The notes: generated by a model from the letters alone, not told the origin. A stretch of DNA of 64,000 nucleotides from Leptospira idonii (GCF_004770995.1 NZ_RQHW01000032.1:1-64000), one strand, 5' to 3'; counted from the first letter of the stretch, positions 7,935 through 18,188 are shown. Numbers and translations are program-made.

Positions 7935-9044
7935 CTACTGAATGATGAGTTCCGCTCTCAAGGCACCTTGCTTTTTCAAAGCTTCCAAAATGGAAATGAT
8001 GTCCTTCGTGCTCGCTCCTACCTTATTTAAAGCATCGACAATATCTGAAACTTGTGTAGCTTCTTTTAGAACAAAAACGGATTCTCCCTTAGATTCTTCC
8101 TGAATCGGGAAAAAATAACGCATCTTTTGGTTGTTTGCGACCTGAATGGTGAGTCCTTGCTGCGAAATCGCCACTTCATCGATAGCGATATTTGCTCCCA
8201 TTACGATGGTTCCCGTTCTTTCGTTGATCACCACCCTAGCAGGATTATCCGGAGTGATCGTTAGATTCTCCAATTTGGATAAAAAACCCAAATCGATCTT
8301 AGGCGCAATGTTTTCCCCGCCTTGCGTTCCCGCAGGCTCGCTAGGAAGAGGAACTAAAATTTCCGTTGCAGACACTACTTCCGGTTTGACGTTCAGATTG
8401 GAAGTGATGGCTTCCACAATGCTGTTCATTGTGGAATAATCTTTATCCATAAGAGTGACTTTGATCGATTTTACTACCGGCTGGTTGGGAACAGATTTTT
8501 CCAGAATGGCGCCTTGGGGTATCATCCCAGTGTTGCTTCCGCCTTTTTTCTCTGCAAGTCCTCTGGTCTTTTTTTCCTTACCACCGAACACTAACACACC
8601 GGATGCGACAGCGATAATGTCTCCGTTTCCCGCTTTCAAAGGAGACTGTAAAAGCACTCCTCCTTCCAAAGAACGGGCATCTCCTACGGAAGATACTGTG
8701 ATATCGATTCTATCCCCTTCTTTCAAATGAACAGGAATATTCGCTGTGATCAAAACACTTGCGGTATTTCTAGCTTCTCTCAGTGATTTTTTAGTATTCA
8801 CTCCCAGTTGAGCCAGATAGTTTTGAAGAGCTTCTTCCGTGAGAGGGTTTTTAGTGTCTCCCGTTCCGTTTAAACCCACTACAAGTCCGAAACCAGTGAC
8901 TTGGTTTTCCCGAATGGCATTGATTTTGGCAACATCTTTCAGTCTTGTTTCCACACCGAACAAAGAGAAGGAAACGAATGACAGAACGAATGCAGTTAGA
9001 ACACGTATAAACTTTCGGTAAGACTGATGGTTTAGAAACTTCAT
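7935..9044 (-). CDS. flgI: Flagellar P-ring protein FlgI
   Basis: A 369-residue FlgI of normal length. After an N-terminal signal sequence (LTAFVLSFVSFSLFG), the conserved start is RLKDVAKINAIRENQVTGFG and GLVVGLNGTGDT, followed by RNTASVLITANIP, ARVVINERTGTIVMG and the C-terminal VGASTKDIISILEALKKQGAL. It forms the P-ring around the rod in the periplasm. Its ATG overlaps the flgH stop (ATGA), so the two are translated together. Many spirochaetes lack rings of this type, but Leptospira is known to keep the genes. Confidence 0.93.
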   Translation of the reverse strand: MKFLNHQSYRKFIRVLTAFVLSFVSFSLFGVETRLKDVAKINAIRENQVTGFGLVVGLNGTGDTKNPLTEEALQNYLAQLGVNTKKSLREARNTASVLITANIPVHLKEGDRIDITVSSVGDARSLEGGVLLQSPLKAGNGDIIAVASGVLVFGGKEKKTRGLAEKKGGSNTGMIPQGAILEKSVPNQPVVKSIKVTLMDKDYSTMNSIVEAITSNLNVKPEVVSATEILVPLPSEPAGTQGGENIAPKIDLGFLSKLENLTITPDNPARVVINERTGTIVMGANIAIDEVAISQQGLTIQVANNQKMRYFFPIQEESKGESVFVLKEATQVSDIVDALNKVGASTKDIISILEALKKQGALRAELIIQ

Positions 9045-9778
9045 TCCGTGCTTTCCCCTAACACTCTTTTAATGGTTTTCAAAAGAATTTCTTGTTTTTC
9101 CCTTTCGGAAAGTTCGGCTCTCTCTGAAACAGTTCCGTCCGGATTCGTAATTCGTTTCATCTGTATATTAGGGGAATTCAACTCCTTAGGATTCAATGTC
9201 CCTTGGAACTCCACTCTCAAATTAGCAACTTGTTCGCTGGATATATTCCTATATTTATCCAGATCTTCCGGAGATATAGTGCCGGAGAGACGAAGGTTGA
9301 TTCTTTCTTCTCCGTAATTGAAAGTTTTGGAACCTTCCAATTCCAAATTTCCGGATCCGGGATCCACTCCAGTTACCAGAACGGCCATGATGCCTAAAAT
9401 TTTACCGTTGGTTCTGGACTTGCCCACTTTCGAGCGCATATACGTATTATTCGTGTTATAGGAAGGGAGATCTGAAATTAATTTTTTATCGGGCACGGTT
9501 TTGATGTCGTTGTCGAAAGTGGCCTTGTATTCGGAATCATATTCCACTTTCAAACCTGATTTTAAAACCACTTTTACCACAGTACCCGGAGACACCGCTT
9601 TCGGATAAGAATACGGATCTTTATCCTTCCATAGGGATTCCGCGGATAAGGAGAATTCTCCTGAAGAAACATTCTGTTCTCTGAATGATTGAAAAAAATC
9701 CGGAAAAAAGAAACAAAGGCAAAGCAGTGCCACAAAATGAAAAACCAGCTTTACAGAATGTTTAAAAACCTTTTTCAT
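9041..9778 (-). CDS. flgH: Flagellar L-ring protein FlgH
   Basis: A 245-residue FlgH homologue. It has a hydrophobic N-terminal export segment (VFHFVALLCLCFFF) without an obvious lipobox, then SLWKDKDPYSYPKA, typical of the FlgH N-terminus. YMRSKVGKSRTNGKILGIMA and LELEGSKTFNYGEERINLRLSG match the family's central strands. I chose the ATG at 9778 because it overlaps the flgA stop (ATGA) and a GGAAGAGGGAAG ribosome-binding site precedes it. A longer frame from 9799 lies inside flgA. The L-ring normally sits in the outer membrane. In a spirochaete with periplasmic flagella its position is an open question. Confidence 0.88.
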   Translation of the reverse strand: MKKVFKHSVKLVFHFVALLCLCFFFPDFFQSFREQNVSSGEFSLSAESLWKDKDPYSYPKAVSPGTVVKVVLKSGLKVEYDSEYKATFDNDIKTVPDKKLISDLPSYNTNNTYMRSKVGKSRTNGKILGIMAVLVTGVDPGSGNLELEGSKTFNYGEERINLRLSGTISPEDLDKYRNISSEQVANLRVEFQGTLNPKELNSPNIQMKRITNPDGTVSERAELSEREKQEILLKTIKRVLGESTE

Positions 9779-10734
9779 CTTCCCTCTTCCAACAAACAAA
9801 TACCAGGCGACTGAATTTTTCCTTTCAATATTTTATTCGAAGTTACATTCATTAAACTGATTTCATCACCTTCATTTCCCGATTCCAAGGCTCTGGTTTT
9901 GGCTTTGATCATGATATTACCGACTGTGTAAACCAATTGCACTTCTCCTCCCCTCTCTACGGTGTGAAGAAGTCGAAGCTGCTTTTTTTCTATGGGAGTC
10001 GATTCCAAAATGGCATTGAGAGCCGTTTTCCCTACAGGGGAATTTAAATCGTAATCCTTAGTGTTGTCAGATGTGAAAAAAGATCTTTTTTCCACATCTT
10101 CCGAAGTAATGATGTGTTTGGATTCGATATGATGTTTGGTGAACCAAGCTTCTTTTTTTTCATCGATCACAAAGCCGAGAGAAACGGAATGAATCAATTT
10201 TCCGTTATGGAATAGATCCAAAGGAAACAATCGTTTCCCTCCATGAAGGTTTTTTCCAACCTTTCTCCATTGAAGTTCCACCCCTGTTACAGGAAGGGAA
10301 AGACTTTCTCCCTGGTATTGAAAGCGGAATCTGCTTCGATCCAGATCCGCCTCTTTTTCCAAATAAGAAACAAGATACGATTCTATTTCCTTTCCGTCCC
10401 ATTCTTCCGTCAAAGGAATGATCGTAGAAGAAGTTCCTCTAACATCCCAATCTGTTTGGGATTGGTTTTCCTTTTTGGCAAGCTCGGAAAGTTTTGCGGA
10501 CACTTCGTCCGGTTCCACAATCAAAGGAGATTTTAGATTGGAGTATAAAACGGGATTCCATGCGGATTTCCAGTTCAAAATCTCCGAAGCTCTCACTTCC
10601 GTTTTGGAAGTGACCAGTTTCGGTTTCAAATAAACTCTTCCGGCTCCTTGGTTTGTGTCTGCACCAAGCCCGAAAGAAAGGGAAAGACAGACATATAGAA
10701 AAAAAGGAATCGTGAATCCGCGAAACATATTCAT
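9775..10734 (-). CDS. flgA: Flagellar P-ring assembly chaperone FlgA (SAF domain)
   Basis: A 319-residue exported protein with a signal peptide (FTIPFFLYVCLSLSFGLG). The C-terminal half has the SAF/ChapFlgA pattern: HHIESKHIITSEDVEKRSFF, LNSPVGKTALNAILESTPIEK, LLHTVERGGEVQLVYTVGNI and IKAKTRALESGNEGDEISLM. FlgA assists P-ring assembly in the periplasm. The N-terminal 150 residues are less conserved, as is usual in the family. It lies between flgG (19-base gap) and flgH (4-base overlap), which is the expected setting. The start could be Met1 or Met3. Confidence 0.88.
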   Translation of the reverse strand: MNMFRGFTIPFFLYVCLSLSFGLGADTNQGAGRVYLKPKLVTSKTEVRASEILNWKSAWNPVLYSNLKSPLIVEPDEVSAKLSELAKKENQSQTDWDVRGTSSTIIPLTEEWDGKEIESYLVSYLEKEADLDRSRFRFQYQGESLSLPVTGVELQWRKVGKNLHGGKRLFPLDLFHNGKLIHSVSLGFVIDEKKEAWFTKHHIESKHIITSEDVEKRSFFTSDNTKDYDLNSPVGKTALNAILESTPIEKKQLRLLHTVERGGEVQLVYTVGNIMIKAKTRALESGNEGDEISLMNVTSNKILKGKIQSPGICLLEEGR

Positions 10735-10753
10735 CGTTTACTTAGAGATACGG

Positions 10754-11551
10754 TTATCTCTTCAAACCTATTGCCGTAGAAAGCATGTTATCCGAAGTTT
10801 GGATGGTTTTGGAATTGGATTCGTAAGCTCTTTGAGCCACGATCATGTTCACCATCTCTTCCACGATTTTAACGTTACTCATTTCCAAAAATCCCTGAAG
10901 AACACTTCCGTACCCTTCTTGGCTAGGCATACCTGGAATTTCAGGGCCGGAAGCCACAGTTTCTCTAAATAAGTTTTTTCCGACTGCTTGCAAACCTGCC
11001 GGGTTCACGAAGCGATAGAGTTCAATCTGTCCGATTGTAGTAGGACGAATGTCGTTTCCTATCTTTACGGTCACTTCCCCCTCTTCTCCGATCATCAAAG
11101 TGTTTAAAATGGCGTTTTCAGGAAGAATGATGGGAGGCTCCAACAAATATCCATTAGATGTGACTACTTGTTGGTTCGAGTCGATTTTAAAAGATCCGTC
11201 TCTGGAATAGGAGAATGTTCCATCCGGCATTTGGATTTTGAAAAATGCCATCTCACCTGTAAGTGCGATGTCCAATTTATTTCCCGTTGCTTGAAAGGAA
11301 CCTATTTCGAATAATTTCTGTGTGGCGGCAACTTTCACACCGTGCCCCACATTCACTCCCGTAGGAATTTCGGAAACAGAGGTTGCGGGAGTCCCTGCCA
11401 GAACCTGGTGTTGGTAAACCAAATCCTCGAAGTCGACTCGATTTTTCTTAAAACCGGTCGTATTTACGTTTGCAAGGTTATTGGCAACAGTATCGATATG
11501 AAACTGTTGTGCAATCATTCCGGTAGCGCCGGTCCAAAGTGACCTCATCAT
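10754..11551 (-). CDS. flgG: Flagellar distal rod protein FlgG
   Basis: A 265-residue protein of canonical FlgG length. The N-terminus MMRSLWTGATGMIAQQ and the rod signature ANNLANVNTTGFKKNR are clear. The centre has SRDGSFKIDSNQQVVTSNGY, and the C-terminus has QGFLEMSNVKIVEEMVNMI followed by AQRAYESNSKTIQTSD. It forms the distal rod of the periplasmic flagellum. An AGAGGTG ribosome-binding site precedes the tandem ATG codons. It is the first gene of flgGAHIJ and starts after an 88-base gap from dut. Confidence 0.95.
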   Translation of the reverse strand: MMRSLWTGATGMIAQQFHIDTVANNLANVNTTGFKKNRVDFEDLVYQHQVLAGTPATSVSEIPTGVNVGHGVKVAATQKLFEIGSFQATGNKLDIALTGEMAFFKIQMPDGTFSYSRDGSFKIDSNQQVVTSNGYLLEPPIILPENAILNTLMIGEEGEVTVKIGNDIRPTTIGQIELYRFVNPAGLQAVGKNLFRETVASGPEIPGMPSQEGYGSVLQGFLEMSNVKIVEEMVNMIVAQRAYESNSKTIQTSDNMLSTAIGLKR

Positions 11552-11639
11552 ATAATAGCACCTCTTTCGAGATCTATCGGCTGATTTGCAAAAAAGGGTA
11601 AGTGCCTTTTTTTGAATTTATGTCTTATTTATTTTCAGT

Positions 11640-12077
11640 TTATTTTCCGGTGCTTCCGAATCCACCGGTTCCCCTTTGGGTTTCCTCCAGGGTAGATACC
11701 ACAGTAAATTCGGCTGCCTCATACCGTTTTACCAGGATTTGGGCGATTCTAGTTCCATGTTCCAGAACGAAGTCGGCTTTTCCCAAATTCAATAGAGGAA
11801 CAAAGATCTCTCCTCTATAGTCGGAATCGATGGTTCCTGGGGAATTGGGCATTAAAATTCTATTTTTAGTGGAGAAGCCGGATCTAGGACGAACCTGCCC
11901 CTCGAACCCGTCCGGAATGGCAAATGCAAGTCCCGTAGGAACCAAAACGACCTCACCGACCGGTAAAATCAGATCGGATTCCAAACAAGCGGACAGATCG
12001 TATCCTGCCGCGCCATTCGATTTTCTATCGGGCAAAACCGCTCCAGGTTTTAAGATTTGAACGGGAACTTGGATCAT
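11640..12077 (-). CDS. dut: Deoxyuridine triphosphatase (dUTPase)
   Basis: A 145-residue trimeric dUTPase that hydrolyses dUTP to dUMP and pyrophosphate, keeping uracil out of DNA and supplying dTMP synthesis. The five family motifs can be read: AAGYDLSA (I), PRSGFS (II), NSPGTIDSDYRGEI (III), RIAQILV (IV) and RGTGGFGSTG (V, the flexible C-terminal arm). I chose the ATG at 12077 because it overlaps the peptidase stop as ATGA and gives the normal family length. The longer frame from 12128 would lie within the peptidase gene. Confidence 0.95.
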   Translation of the reverse strand: MIQVPVQILKPGAVLPDRKSNGAAGYDLSACLESDLILPVGEVVLVPTGLAFAIPDGFEGQVRPRSGFSTKNRILMPNSPGTIDSDYRGEIFVPLLNLGKADFVLEHGTRIAQILVKRYEAAEFTVVSTLEETQRGTGGFGSTGK

Positions 12078-13354
12078 AAAGTATTCGGGATTTTTTGGAA
12101 TTCGGAGTCTTTCATATCCCCAACACAAGAAAGATGAAAGCTGGGAAGGGTAAAAGTATAACGCATTCTTTCGTTCAATTCGTCCAGATCGACTGATTTG
12201 AGGGCGGCCATTCTTTCTTTTAGGGAATAGTATTTTCCGAAATAAATTTCCTGAAGACCTATATTGTTCATTCTGTTCTCAGGAAGTTCGTAGCCGATCG
12301 CCATTCCACCTAACTGATTGCTTTTGGCATCTTCCAATTCTCTTTTGGAAAAACCTTCCTTCAGAAGGATGTCTATTTCTTTCAAAATCAAACTGACGCA
12401 TTTATTCGCCTTTTCTTTGGAGGTGGCGCAAGAAATGGAGAATAAACCTGTTGTTCTGTAAAAAGAAGGAAAGGAATAAATCGAATAACAAAGCCCTTCT
12501 TTCTCTCTTATATTTTGAAAGAGACGGGAAGCCATTCCTCCGCCCAAAATGGTGGACATCAACTGAGTGACAGTTACATCCTTAAAACTTCTAGGAACAC
12601 CTCTGGCGCCCAACATAATATTGAACTGCTCGATTTTGCGTCTTTCTAAATGTTTCGTATACTGTTTTTTAGGCGATGCTATGGATACGGGAGCGCTTAC
12701 CTTTCCTTTAGGATTTTCGAAAGGAAAATATTTTTTAGCAAGTCGAAGCACTTCTTCCCATTTGAAATTTCCGGAAACGGAAAGAACCATATTCGCAGGA
12801 AAATAATGTTTTTTATAAAACTTACCCAAAGAACTGCGTGTTACGCCTGTTACGGATTCTTTAGTTCCTATGATGTCTCTCCCGTAAGGAGATGTATTGA
12901 ATATATTTCTGAAATAGTAATCGTAAACGAAGTCATCGGGAGCGTCTTCATAAGAACGCATCTCTTCGATCACTACCCCTTTTTCCGTTTTGATGTCGTC
13001 TTCTTTCAAAAGAGGACGGTAGATCATATCGGATAAGATATCGAAAGCAAGTTCCGCCTTGTCTTTGATGGCGATCACATAGTATTGAGTGTATTCCCTG
13101 CTTGTGGATCCGTTGAGGATACCGCCTACTCTTTCGACTTCCGCAGCGATTTGTTTGGAAGTGCGGCTTTCGGAATCCTTAAAGAGCATGTGCTCTAAAA
13201 AATGAAAGTAACCTAACTCTGATTTTGTTTCTGCAAGGGAGCCTTCTTTTACGAAGAGACCCACACCCATGGAAGCGGCATGCTTCATGGGCTGGAAGAG
13301 AATGGTGAGTCCGTTCGGCAAAACCGCACGTTTGAATTCGTCAGAAGTAGCCAA
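12074..13354 (-). CDS. M16-family zinc peptidase (processing-peptidase type)
   Basis: A 426-residue protein of the M16B class. The inverted zinc motif HFLEHMLF (HxxEH, near residue 51) is intact, and the distal glutamate lies in EKGVVIEEMRSYED. PYGRDIIGT and the C-terminal half with REKEGLCYSIYSF fit the family's second, usually non-catalytic domain. It follows pnp closely, a common bacterial neighbourhood (the pnp-linked YmxG/PqqL-like peptidase). It starts at TTG (13354), with a good GAGAGG site upstream. It is translationally coupled to dut. Its cellular substrate is unknown. Confidence 0.9.
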   Translation of the reverse strand: MATSDEFKRAVLPNGLTILFQPMKHAASMGVGLFVKEGSLAETKSELGYFHFLEHMLFKDSESRTSKQIAAEVERVGGILNGSTSREYTQYYVIAIKDKAELAFDILSDMIYRPLLKEDDIKTEKGVVIEEMRSYEDAPDDFVYDYYFRNIFNTSPYGRDIIGTKESVTGVTRSSLGKFYKKHYFPANMVLSVSGNFKWEEVLRLAKKYFPFENPKGKVSAPVSIASPKKQYTKHLERRKIEQFNIMLGARGVPRSFKDVTVTQLMSTILGGGMASRLFQNIREKEGLCYSIYSFPSFYRTTGLFSISCATSKEKANKCVSLILKEIDILLKEGFSKRELEDAKSNQLGGMAIGYELPENRMNNIGLQEIYFGKYYSLKERMAALKSVDLDELNERMRYTFTLPSFHLSCVGDMKDSEFQKIPNTL

Positions 13355-13391
13355 ATTTGAGCCTCTCCCTTCTATTCAGAAGGGATTTGTC

Positions 13392-15482
13392 TTAATTGTC
13401 CAAAAGCACGTCTTTACGAGAAAGGTCGATCTTTCCTGTTTTATCCACAGAGATCACCTTAACTTGGATTTTTTGACCTTCCGATACGATGTCTCGTACG
13501 GATTGTACTCGTTTCACATCTAACTTGGAAATGTGGCAAAGGCCTTCTTTTCCAGGAAGAATTTCCACGAAAGCGCCGAAATCGGCGATTCTTTTGATGA
13601 CACCTTCGTAGATTTTACCTACTTCGATTTCTTCAAAGATTCCGTCGATCATGGCGATCGCTTTTTCCTTAGCTGTTTCGCTAGGAGAAGCGATGGTCAC
13701 CTTACCGCTGTCATCTACGGAGATTTCGGAACCGGATTGTTCGATGATGGCACGAATCATTTTTCCGCCAGGACCGATGAGTTCTCCGATTCTATCTTTA
13801 GGAATTTGTTTCAAAGTGATACGAGGAGCGTTGGAAGAAAGATTTCCCTTCACGGAAGAAATCGCTTTGTTCATTTCTCCCAAGATATGATCTCTACCGA
13901 CTTGCGCTTGTTCGATTGCTTTTTGAAGAACTTCCAAACCGAGACCGTTTACTTTTAGGTCCATTTGGAAAGCAGTAATCCCTTTTTTGGTTCCCGCTAG
14001 TTTAAAGTCCATATCTCCGAAGTGGTCTTCGATTCCAGCGATGTCGGAAAGAACCGCAAAACGACCTTTTTCATCACTGAAAAGTCCCATAGCGATTCCG
14101 GAAACAGGTGCGGAGATAGGAACTCCTCCTGCCATAAGTGCCAGAGTGCCGGAACAAACGGAAGCCATAGAGGAAGATCCGTTGGATTCCAAAATTTCGG
14201 AAACAACTCGAATCACATAAGGAAAATCAGCTTGGCTAGGAAGGACTTTTTTCAAAGCTCTCTCCGCTAAATTTCCATGACCGATTTCTCTTCTACCAGG
14301 ACCGGAGTTTCTTCTCACTTCTCCTACGGAGAACGCAGGGAAGTTATAATGAAGCATAAAATTCTTCTCTTTCGGGCCTTCCAATGTTTCATAACGTTGG
14401 TTATCCGAAGTTGTTCCCAAAGTCATAACGCCTAAACTTTGCGTTTGTCCTCTGGTAAACACTGCCGAACCGTGAGGTCCGGGAAGAACATCTATTTCAC
14501 AGGAGATTTGGCGAATTTCATCCGTTTTTCTTCCGTCAAAACGAATCCCTTCGTTTAACACAAGTTCACGGACCACTTCGTATTCCAATTCATGAAGGAA
14601 ATGTTTGATTTCTTTGGAATGATCTTCCGGAGCTAAAATTTCTTTGAAATGAGCAACTGTTTCATCATTGATTTTTTTGATGTCTTCGTTGCGTTTTGCC
14701 TTCTCTGCATTTTTATTAGCAGCAGCTAATTTAGCAAATGCGAAGTCTCTAATTTTGGCATGAAGTTCTTTATCGGGAACTTTCAAAACTACTTCTTTTT
14801 TCTTAGTTCCGTGTTTAACCGCCAATTGCTCTTGAAAAGAAACAGCAACTTTCAACTGTTCTTGTGCGAAACGAAGAGCGTTCATCATATCTTCTTTGGA
14901 GATTTCTTGCGCTTCTCCTTCGATCATGACGATGGCATCTTTTGTTCCTGCTACGACTAAATCCAAATCGGACTTAGTGATTTCTTCGTTGGTAGGATTA
15001 AGAATGAATTCTCCGTTGATTCTACCGATACGAGCGCCTGCAATCGGGCCTGCAAAAGGGATAGGAGATACGGAAAGAGCTGCGGAAGCAGCGTTGATGG
15101 CGTGACCTGCAACAGACACTTGTTTGTCGGCAGATAAAACCTGAACTAATAATTGAACTTCTGAAAAATAACCTTCCGGGAACATAGGCCGAATAGGTCT
15201 GTCGAGGATACGGGAAAGAAGGACTTCATGTTCCGCGGGTTTTGCTTCTCTTTTGAAGTAACCACCGGGGAAACGTCCTACAGAATACATTTTTTCCGTA
15301 TATTCGCAAGTAAGTGGGAAAAAGTCTTGGCCTTCTTTAGGCTCATCCGCCGCACAAACTGTGGCGAGAAGAACTAAGTTTCCAGTTTTGTACACAACTG
15401 AGCCGTGGGCTTGTTTTGCCCACTTGCCAGTTTCGATGGTGATAGAATCTCTACCCCAAGAACCAGTGAACTCTGTCGCCAT
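13392..15482 (-). CDS. pnp: Polynucleotide phosphorylase
   Basis: A 696-residue PNPase, a 3'-5' phosphorolytic exoribonuclease of mRNA decay and small-RNA turnover. It has two RNase PH-like domains (the first with DRPIRPMFP and [11 protein letters not shown]; the second with [32 protein letters not shown] and [20 protein letters not shown]). The active-site part VSGIAMGL and the [12 protein letters not shown] region are present. A KH domain ([13 protein letters not shown]) and an S1 domain ([16 protein letters not shown]) follow. It starts 5 bases after rpsO, the classical rpsO-pnp arrangement. Confidence 0.97.
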   Translation of the reverse strand: MATEFTGSWGRDSITIETGKWAKQAHGSVVYKTGNLVLLATVCAADEPKEGQDFFPLTCEYTEKMYSVGRFPGGYFKREAKPAEHEVLLSRILDRPIRPMFPEGYFSEVQLLVQVLSADKQVSVAGHAINAASAALSVSPIPFAGPIAGARIGRINGEFILNPTNEEITKSDLDLVVAGTKDAIVMIEGEAQEISKEDMMNALRFAQEQLKVAVSFQEQLAVKHGTKKKEVVLKVPDKELHAKIRDFAFAKLAAANKNAEKAKRNEDIKKINDETVAHFKEILAPEDHSKEIKHFLHELEYEVVRELVLNEGIRFDGRKTDEIRQISCEIDVLPGPHGSAVFTRGQTQSLGVMTLGTTSDNQRYETLEGPKEKNFMLHYNFPAFSVGEVRRNSGPGRREIGHGNLAERALKKVLPSQADFPYVIRVVSEILESNGSSSMASVCSGTLALMAGGVPISAPVSGIAMGLFSDEKGRFAVLSDIAGIEDHFGDMDFKLAGTKKGITAFQMDLKVNGLGLEVLQKAIEQAQVGRDHILGEMNKAISSVKGNLSSNAPRITLKQIPKDRIGELIGPGGKMIRAIIEQSGSEISVDDSGKVTIASPSETAKEKAIAMIDGIFEEIEVGKIYEGVIKRIADFGAFVEILPGKEGLCHISKLDVKRVQSVRDIVSEGQKIQVKVISVDKTGKIDLSRKDVLLDN

Positions 15483-15487
15483 AGGAA

Positions 15488-15754
15488 TTACTTCCTAATG
15501 CCGAGTTTTTCAATAAGCTTTCTATAGCTATCGATATTGGATCTTTTAAGGTATTCCAACAAGCTCTTTCTTTGGTTCACAAGTGCAAGGAGACCACGAC
15601 GAGAGTGGAAATCTTTTTTATTTGTTTTAAAATGTTCTGTCAGATCCTTGATGCGAGAATCAAGAAGGGCAATTTGTACTTCTGCAGATCCAGTATCATT
15701 AGGTTTGCTTCCGTAGGTAGCAATGATCTGCTGTTTTTGTTCTTTGGTGATCAT
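15488..15754 (-). CDS. rpsO: Small ribosomal subunit protein S15
   Basis: An 88-residue S15, a primary 16S rRNA-binding protein of the 30S platform. Conserved segments include [35 protein letters not shown] and [15 protein letters not shown] chose the ATG at 15754 because it follows an ideal TGGAGGAAAT site with correct spacing and gives the normal length. The longer frame towards 15916 runs into truB. It lies between truB (25-base gap) and pnp (5-base gap). Confidence 0.97.
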   Translation of the reverse strand: MITKEQKQQIIATYGSKPNDTGSAEVQIALLDSRIKDLTEHFKTNKKDFHSRRGLLALVNQRKSLLEYLKRSNIDSYRKLIEKLGIRK

Positions 15755-15779
15755 ATTTCCTCCAAAATCTAAAAACCCT

Positions 15780-16715
15780 TCATTTAGAAAACATAATTTT
15801 TTGGGTAGGATCAAAAAATACTTTTCCATATCGATAGGGCAAATGACTCGGCTTTCCTTGGTAAAGACACCATGCGAGTATGGATTCGGTTCCCTCTTCC
15901 AGCAGATAGAATCCATCTTCTCCTGCTTTGGGAAGTTTATCCCAGATATATCCTCCGTGGATGACTGCTTTTTTCTCTCTTTCGTCCGTCATTCTAGCGG
16001 GAAGAGGAAGCACCTTTTGCCAAGGAAGGGCTTGGGATTCTTCAATGATTTCATAGTCCGTGGCCAAATCCAAACCCCAAGGGCCGATCGTTTCTCTGAC
16101 CAATCGTTCCAATTGCAGTGGTACCTCCCACTTTTCCGAAAGATCGAGTATGATTTTGCGAATGTAAGTGCCGGAACTCACATGAATTCGGAAAGAGAAC
16201 CCTTTTTCCGTTTGGCGGATGTCCCAAACCCTTTCAATACGAATGGGTCTTTCTTTTTCCACTACCTTTCTGCCGGTTCTCACCAAGTCGGATTGGCGGC
16301 TTCCCCCCACTTTGAGAGCGGAAATTTTAGGTGCTTTTTGAGTCGTCCAGGAAGTCAGGTTAGAAAGTTCTTTCTCTAAAAATGATTCTCCCCAAACTCC
16401 TTTCTCTATAAAGGATTTGATCTTTGATTCTTCCCACTCTTCTTCCACGATCCCATCCGGGTCTCCGGAATCCGTTTTTTTTCCCAATAGAACTTCCGCA
16501 TAATACGACTTATCTTGTCCTAAAAACAATTGAGAGAAGGTGGTGTAATCTCCGAAGGGGATGATGAGAAGGCCTTCCGCAAATCGATCCAGAGTTCCCG
16601 TATGTCCGATCGAATCCAGATGGAGTCTTTTTTTCAAACGAATGACTACATCGGAAGAAGTAAGTCCCGGCGATTTACGCACAAATAAATAACCTGATCT
16701 TTCTTGGTGAGGCAT
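15780..16715 (-). CDS. truB: tRNA pseudouridine-55 synthase TruB
   Basis: A 311-residue TruB that makes the T-loop pseudouridine 55 of tRNAs. The N-terminal [17 protein letters not shown] and the catalytic motif [14 protein letters not shown] (aspartate of GTLD) are typical. [13 protein letters not shown] and [16 protein letters not shown] match the family's later motifs. The C-terminal part is variable. I chose the ATG at 16715 (MPHQERS), since the longer frame from 16802 would overlap the divergent outer-membrane protein gene. It is the first minus-strand gene after the interruption that separates it from rbfA. Confidence 0.93.
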   Translation of the reverse strand: MPHQERSGYLFVRKSPGLTSSDVVIRLKKRLHLDSIGHTGTLDRFAEGLLIIPFGDYTTFSQLFLGQDKSYYAEVLLGKKTDSGDPDGIVEEEWEESKIKSFIEKGVWGESFLEKELSNLTSWTTQKAPKISALKVGGSRQSDLVRTGRKVVEKERPIRIERVWDIRQTEKGFSFRIHVSSGTYIRKIILDLSEKWEVPLQLERLVRETIGPWGLDLATDYEIIEESQALPWQKVLPLPARMTDEREKKAVIHGGYIWDKLPKAGEDGFYLLEEGTESILAWCLYQGKPSHLPYRYGKVFFDPTQKIMFSK

Positions 16716-16786
16716 ATAAACTATAAATATTTCAAGATTCTTGAAATATGAAATGAGAAAAAGAGTCCATTTTCCATCTTGGGAAT

Positions 16787-18079
16787 ATGAGTCGAAAGTC
16801 AATCTTAACCTTCTTTCTTTGGCTTTGTTTTTCTCCTATTTTTGCCACTACTATAGTTACAAAATCAGGAAGATCTTTTGAAAAAGTAACCATAGACAAG
16901 GTTACGGAACAGGAGATTGAATTTGTAGACACTTCGGGAATCATCACACGGATCAGAAAAGATAAAATTCAAAAGATCACTGCGGATGCGAACGAAACCA
17001 TACCGGAGTTGCTAACGGATGAAAGTCTTCCTACTGGTGCTTTGGAAAAAAAGAAAGATCCGAACGAACTTCCCGAATTTAGTTTTTTACTTTCTCAATC
17101 CCTTTCCAACGACGGAGCCTTCCAAGGCTCGGATCTTTTCGGAGAAAGACAAGCAAGAAGGAACAAAACGGAATATAAAGACTTTTACGAAGCATACTTT
17201 CTTACTTCCAGTGTGGAAGTATTGGGACTACCGAAACAGTTTAAGTTCGGTTTGACGATCATGAATCCTCTAGTAGACAGAACCAATACGGATGCGGATT
17301 TAAGATTACAATCCGCTCCCGGAGGACAGGACCAAAGCAATTTGATAAACGCTTCCTTAAGAAACAATACTCTTCTTTATGATCCTAACCAAGTAAAAAC
17401 CAGAAAAGAAAAAAACGGGCTGCCGGACTATCTTTTCACAAGAGCCATGTATGAACATGAAACCAAGTTAGGAACTTTCTCCGCAGGGTTCTTATTTATC
17501 AATGCGAACGATCCCATCTACGTAATGAGAGGATATTGGATCATAGGATGGAAGCCCAATTTTTTACCTTGGCTCAATCCTCAATTTTCCATGAACAACA
17601 AGATGTTAAACGATTACGGAGGAATTTTCCAGGGAACTCATAATTACAGACTTTCTTTCGCACATGAGTTTTTCAAAGGAGAAGAGTTTCGAATCACTCC
17701 TAGTCTCGTTATAGGTTATGCGGATGTAAACGACAATGTGGATCGCAAAAAAGGGATCAGTGACATCAGTCCCAAACTTCAATTCGACTATTTAAAATAC
17801 TTTTTCTCGGTGAATATGATGTACAGAGCCACTCCGTCTCTTGTGGATAATGCAAGTTATACTCCTAGTGAAGGGGTTTATGCGGATACGAATTCCAATG
17901 ACGGCAAAGTGACGGATCCTTCCAAAATTTACGGGTATCAAAACCAGATCATTGTGGATGCAATTTCACAGTATAGTCCCAATGATTTAGTGAAAAGGGA
18001 ACTCATCAGTCACCACCAGCAACAGCACATCATCCACAATATCTTCTTTTATAGTTTAGGATATACGATCAAAATTTGA
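16787..18079 (+). CDS. Predicted outer-membrane beta-barrel protein
   Basis: I do not recognise a named family. The 430-residue product has a signal peptide (ILTFFLWLCFSPIFA-T). A short domain follows with the pattern VTKSGRSFEKVTIDKVTEQEIEF and RIRKDKIQKI, which resembles the small beta domain seen before many leptospiral exported proteins. The rest has alternating hydrophobic/polar strands with many aromatic residues (FKFGLTIMNPL, YRLSFAHEFF, FRITPSLVIGYADV). It ends in FFYSLGYTIKI, which resembles a C-terminal barrel strand. It is transcribed against rbfA and truB, between them. Confidence 0.65.
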   Translation: MSRKSILTFFLWLCFSPIFATTIVTKSGRSFEKVTIDKVTEQEIEFVDTSGIITRIRKDKIQKITADANETIPELLTDESLPTGALEKKKDPNELPEFSFLLSQSLSNDGAFQGSDLFGERQARRNKTEYKDFYEAYFLTSSVEVLGLPKQFKFGLTIMNPLVDRTNTDADLRLQSAPGGQDQSNLINASLRNNTLLYDPNQVKTRKEKNGLPDYLFTRAMYEHETKLGTFSAGFLFINANDPIYVMRGYWIIGWKPNFLPWLNPQFSMNNKMLNDYGGIFQGTHNYRLSFAHEFFKGEEFRITPSLVIGYADVNDNVDRKKGISDISPKLQFDYLKYFFSVNMMYRATPSLVDNASYTPSEGVYADTNSNDGKVTDPSKIYGYQNQIIVDAISQYSPNDLVKRELISHHQQQHIIHNIFFYSLGYTIKI

Positions 18080-18188
18080 ATCGGTATCTTATCCTTTTCT
18101 GCTCTGATTTGTTCTCTGCATTCATTCGAACAAGGGAAAGGCGGATTTTCCATTACGGACATCACTTCCAGTTCTATGAATAAATCGA

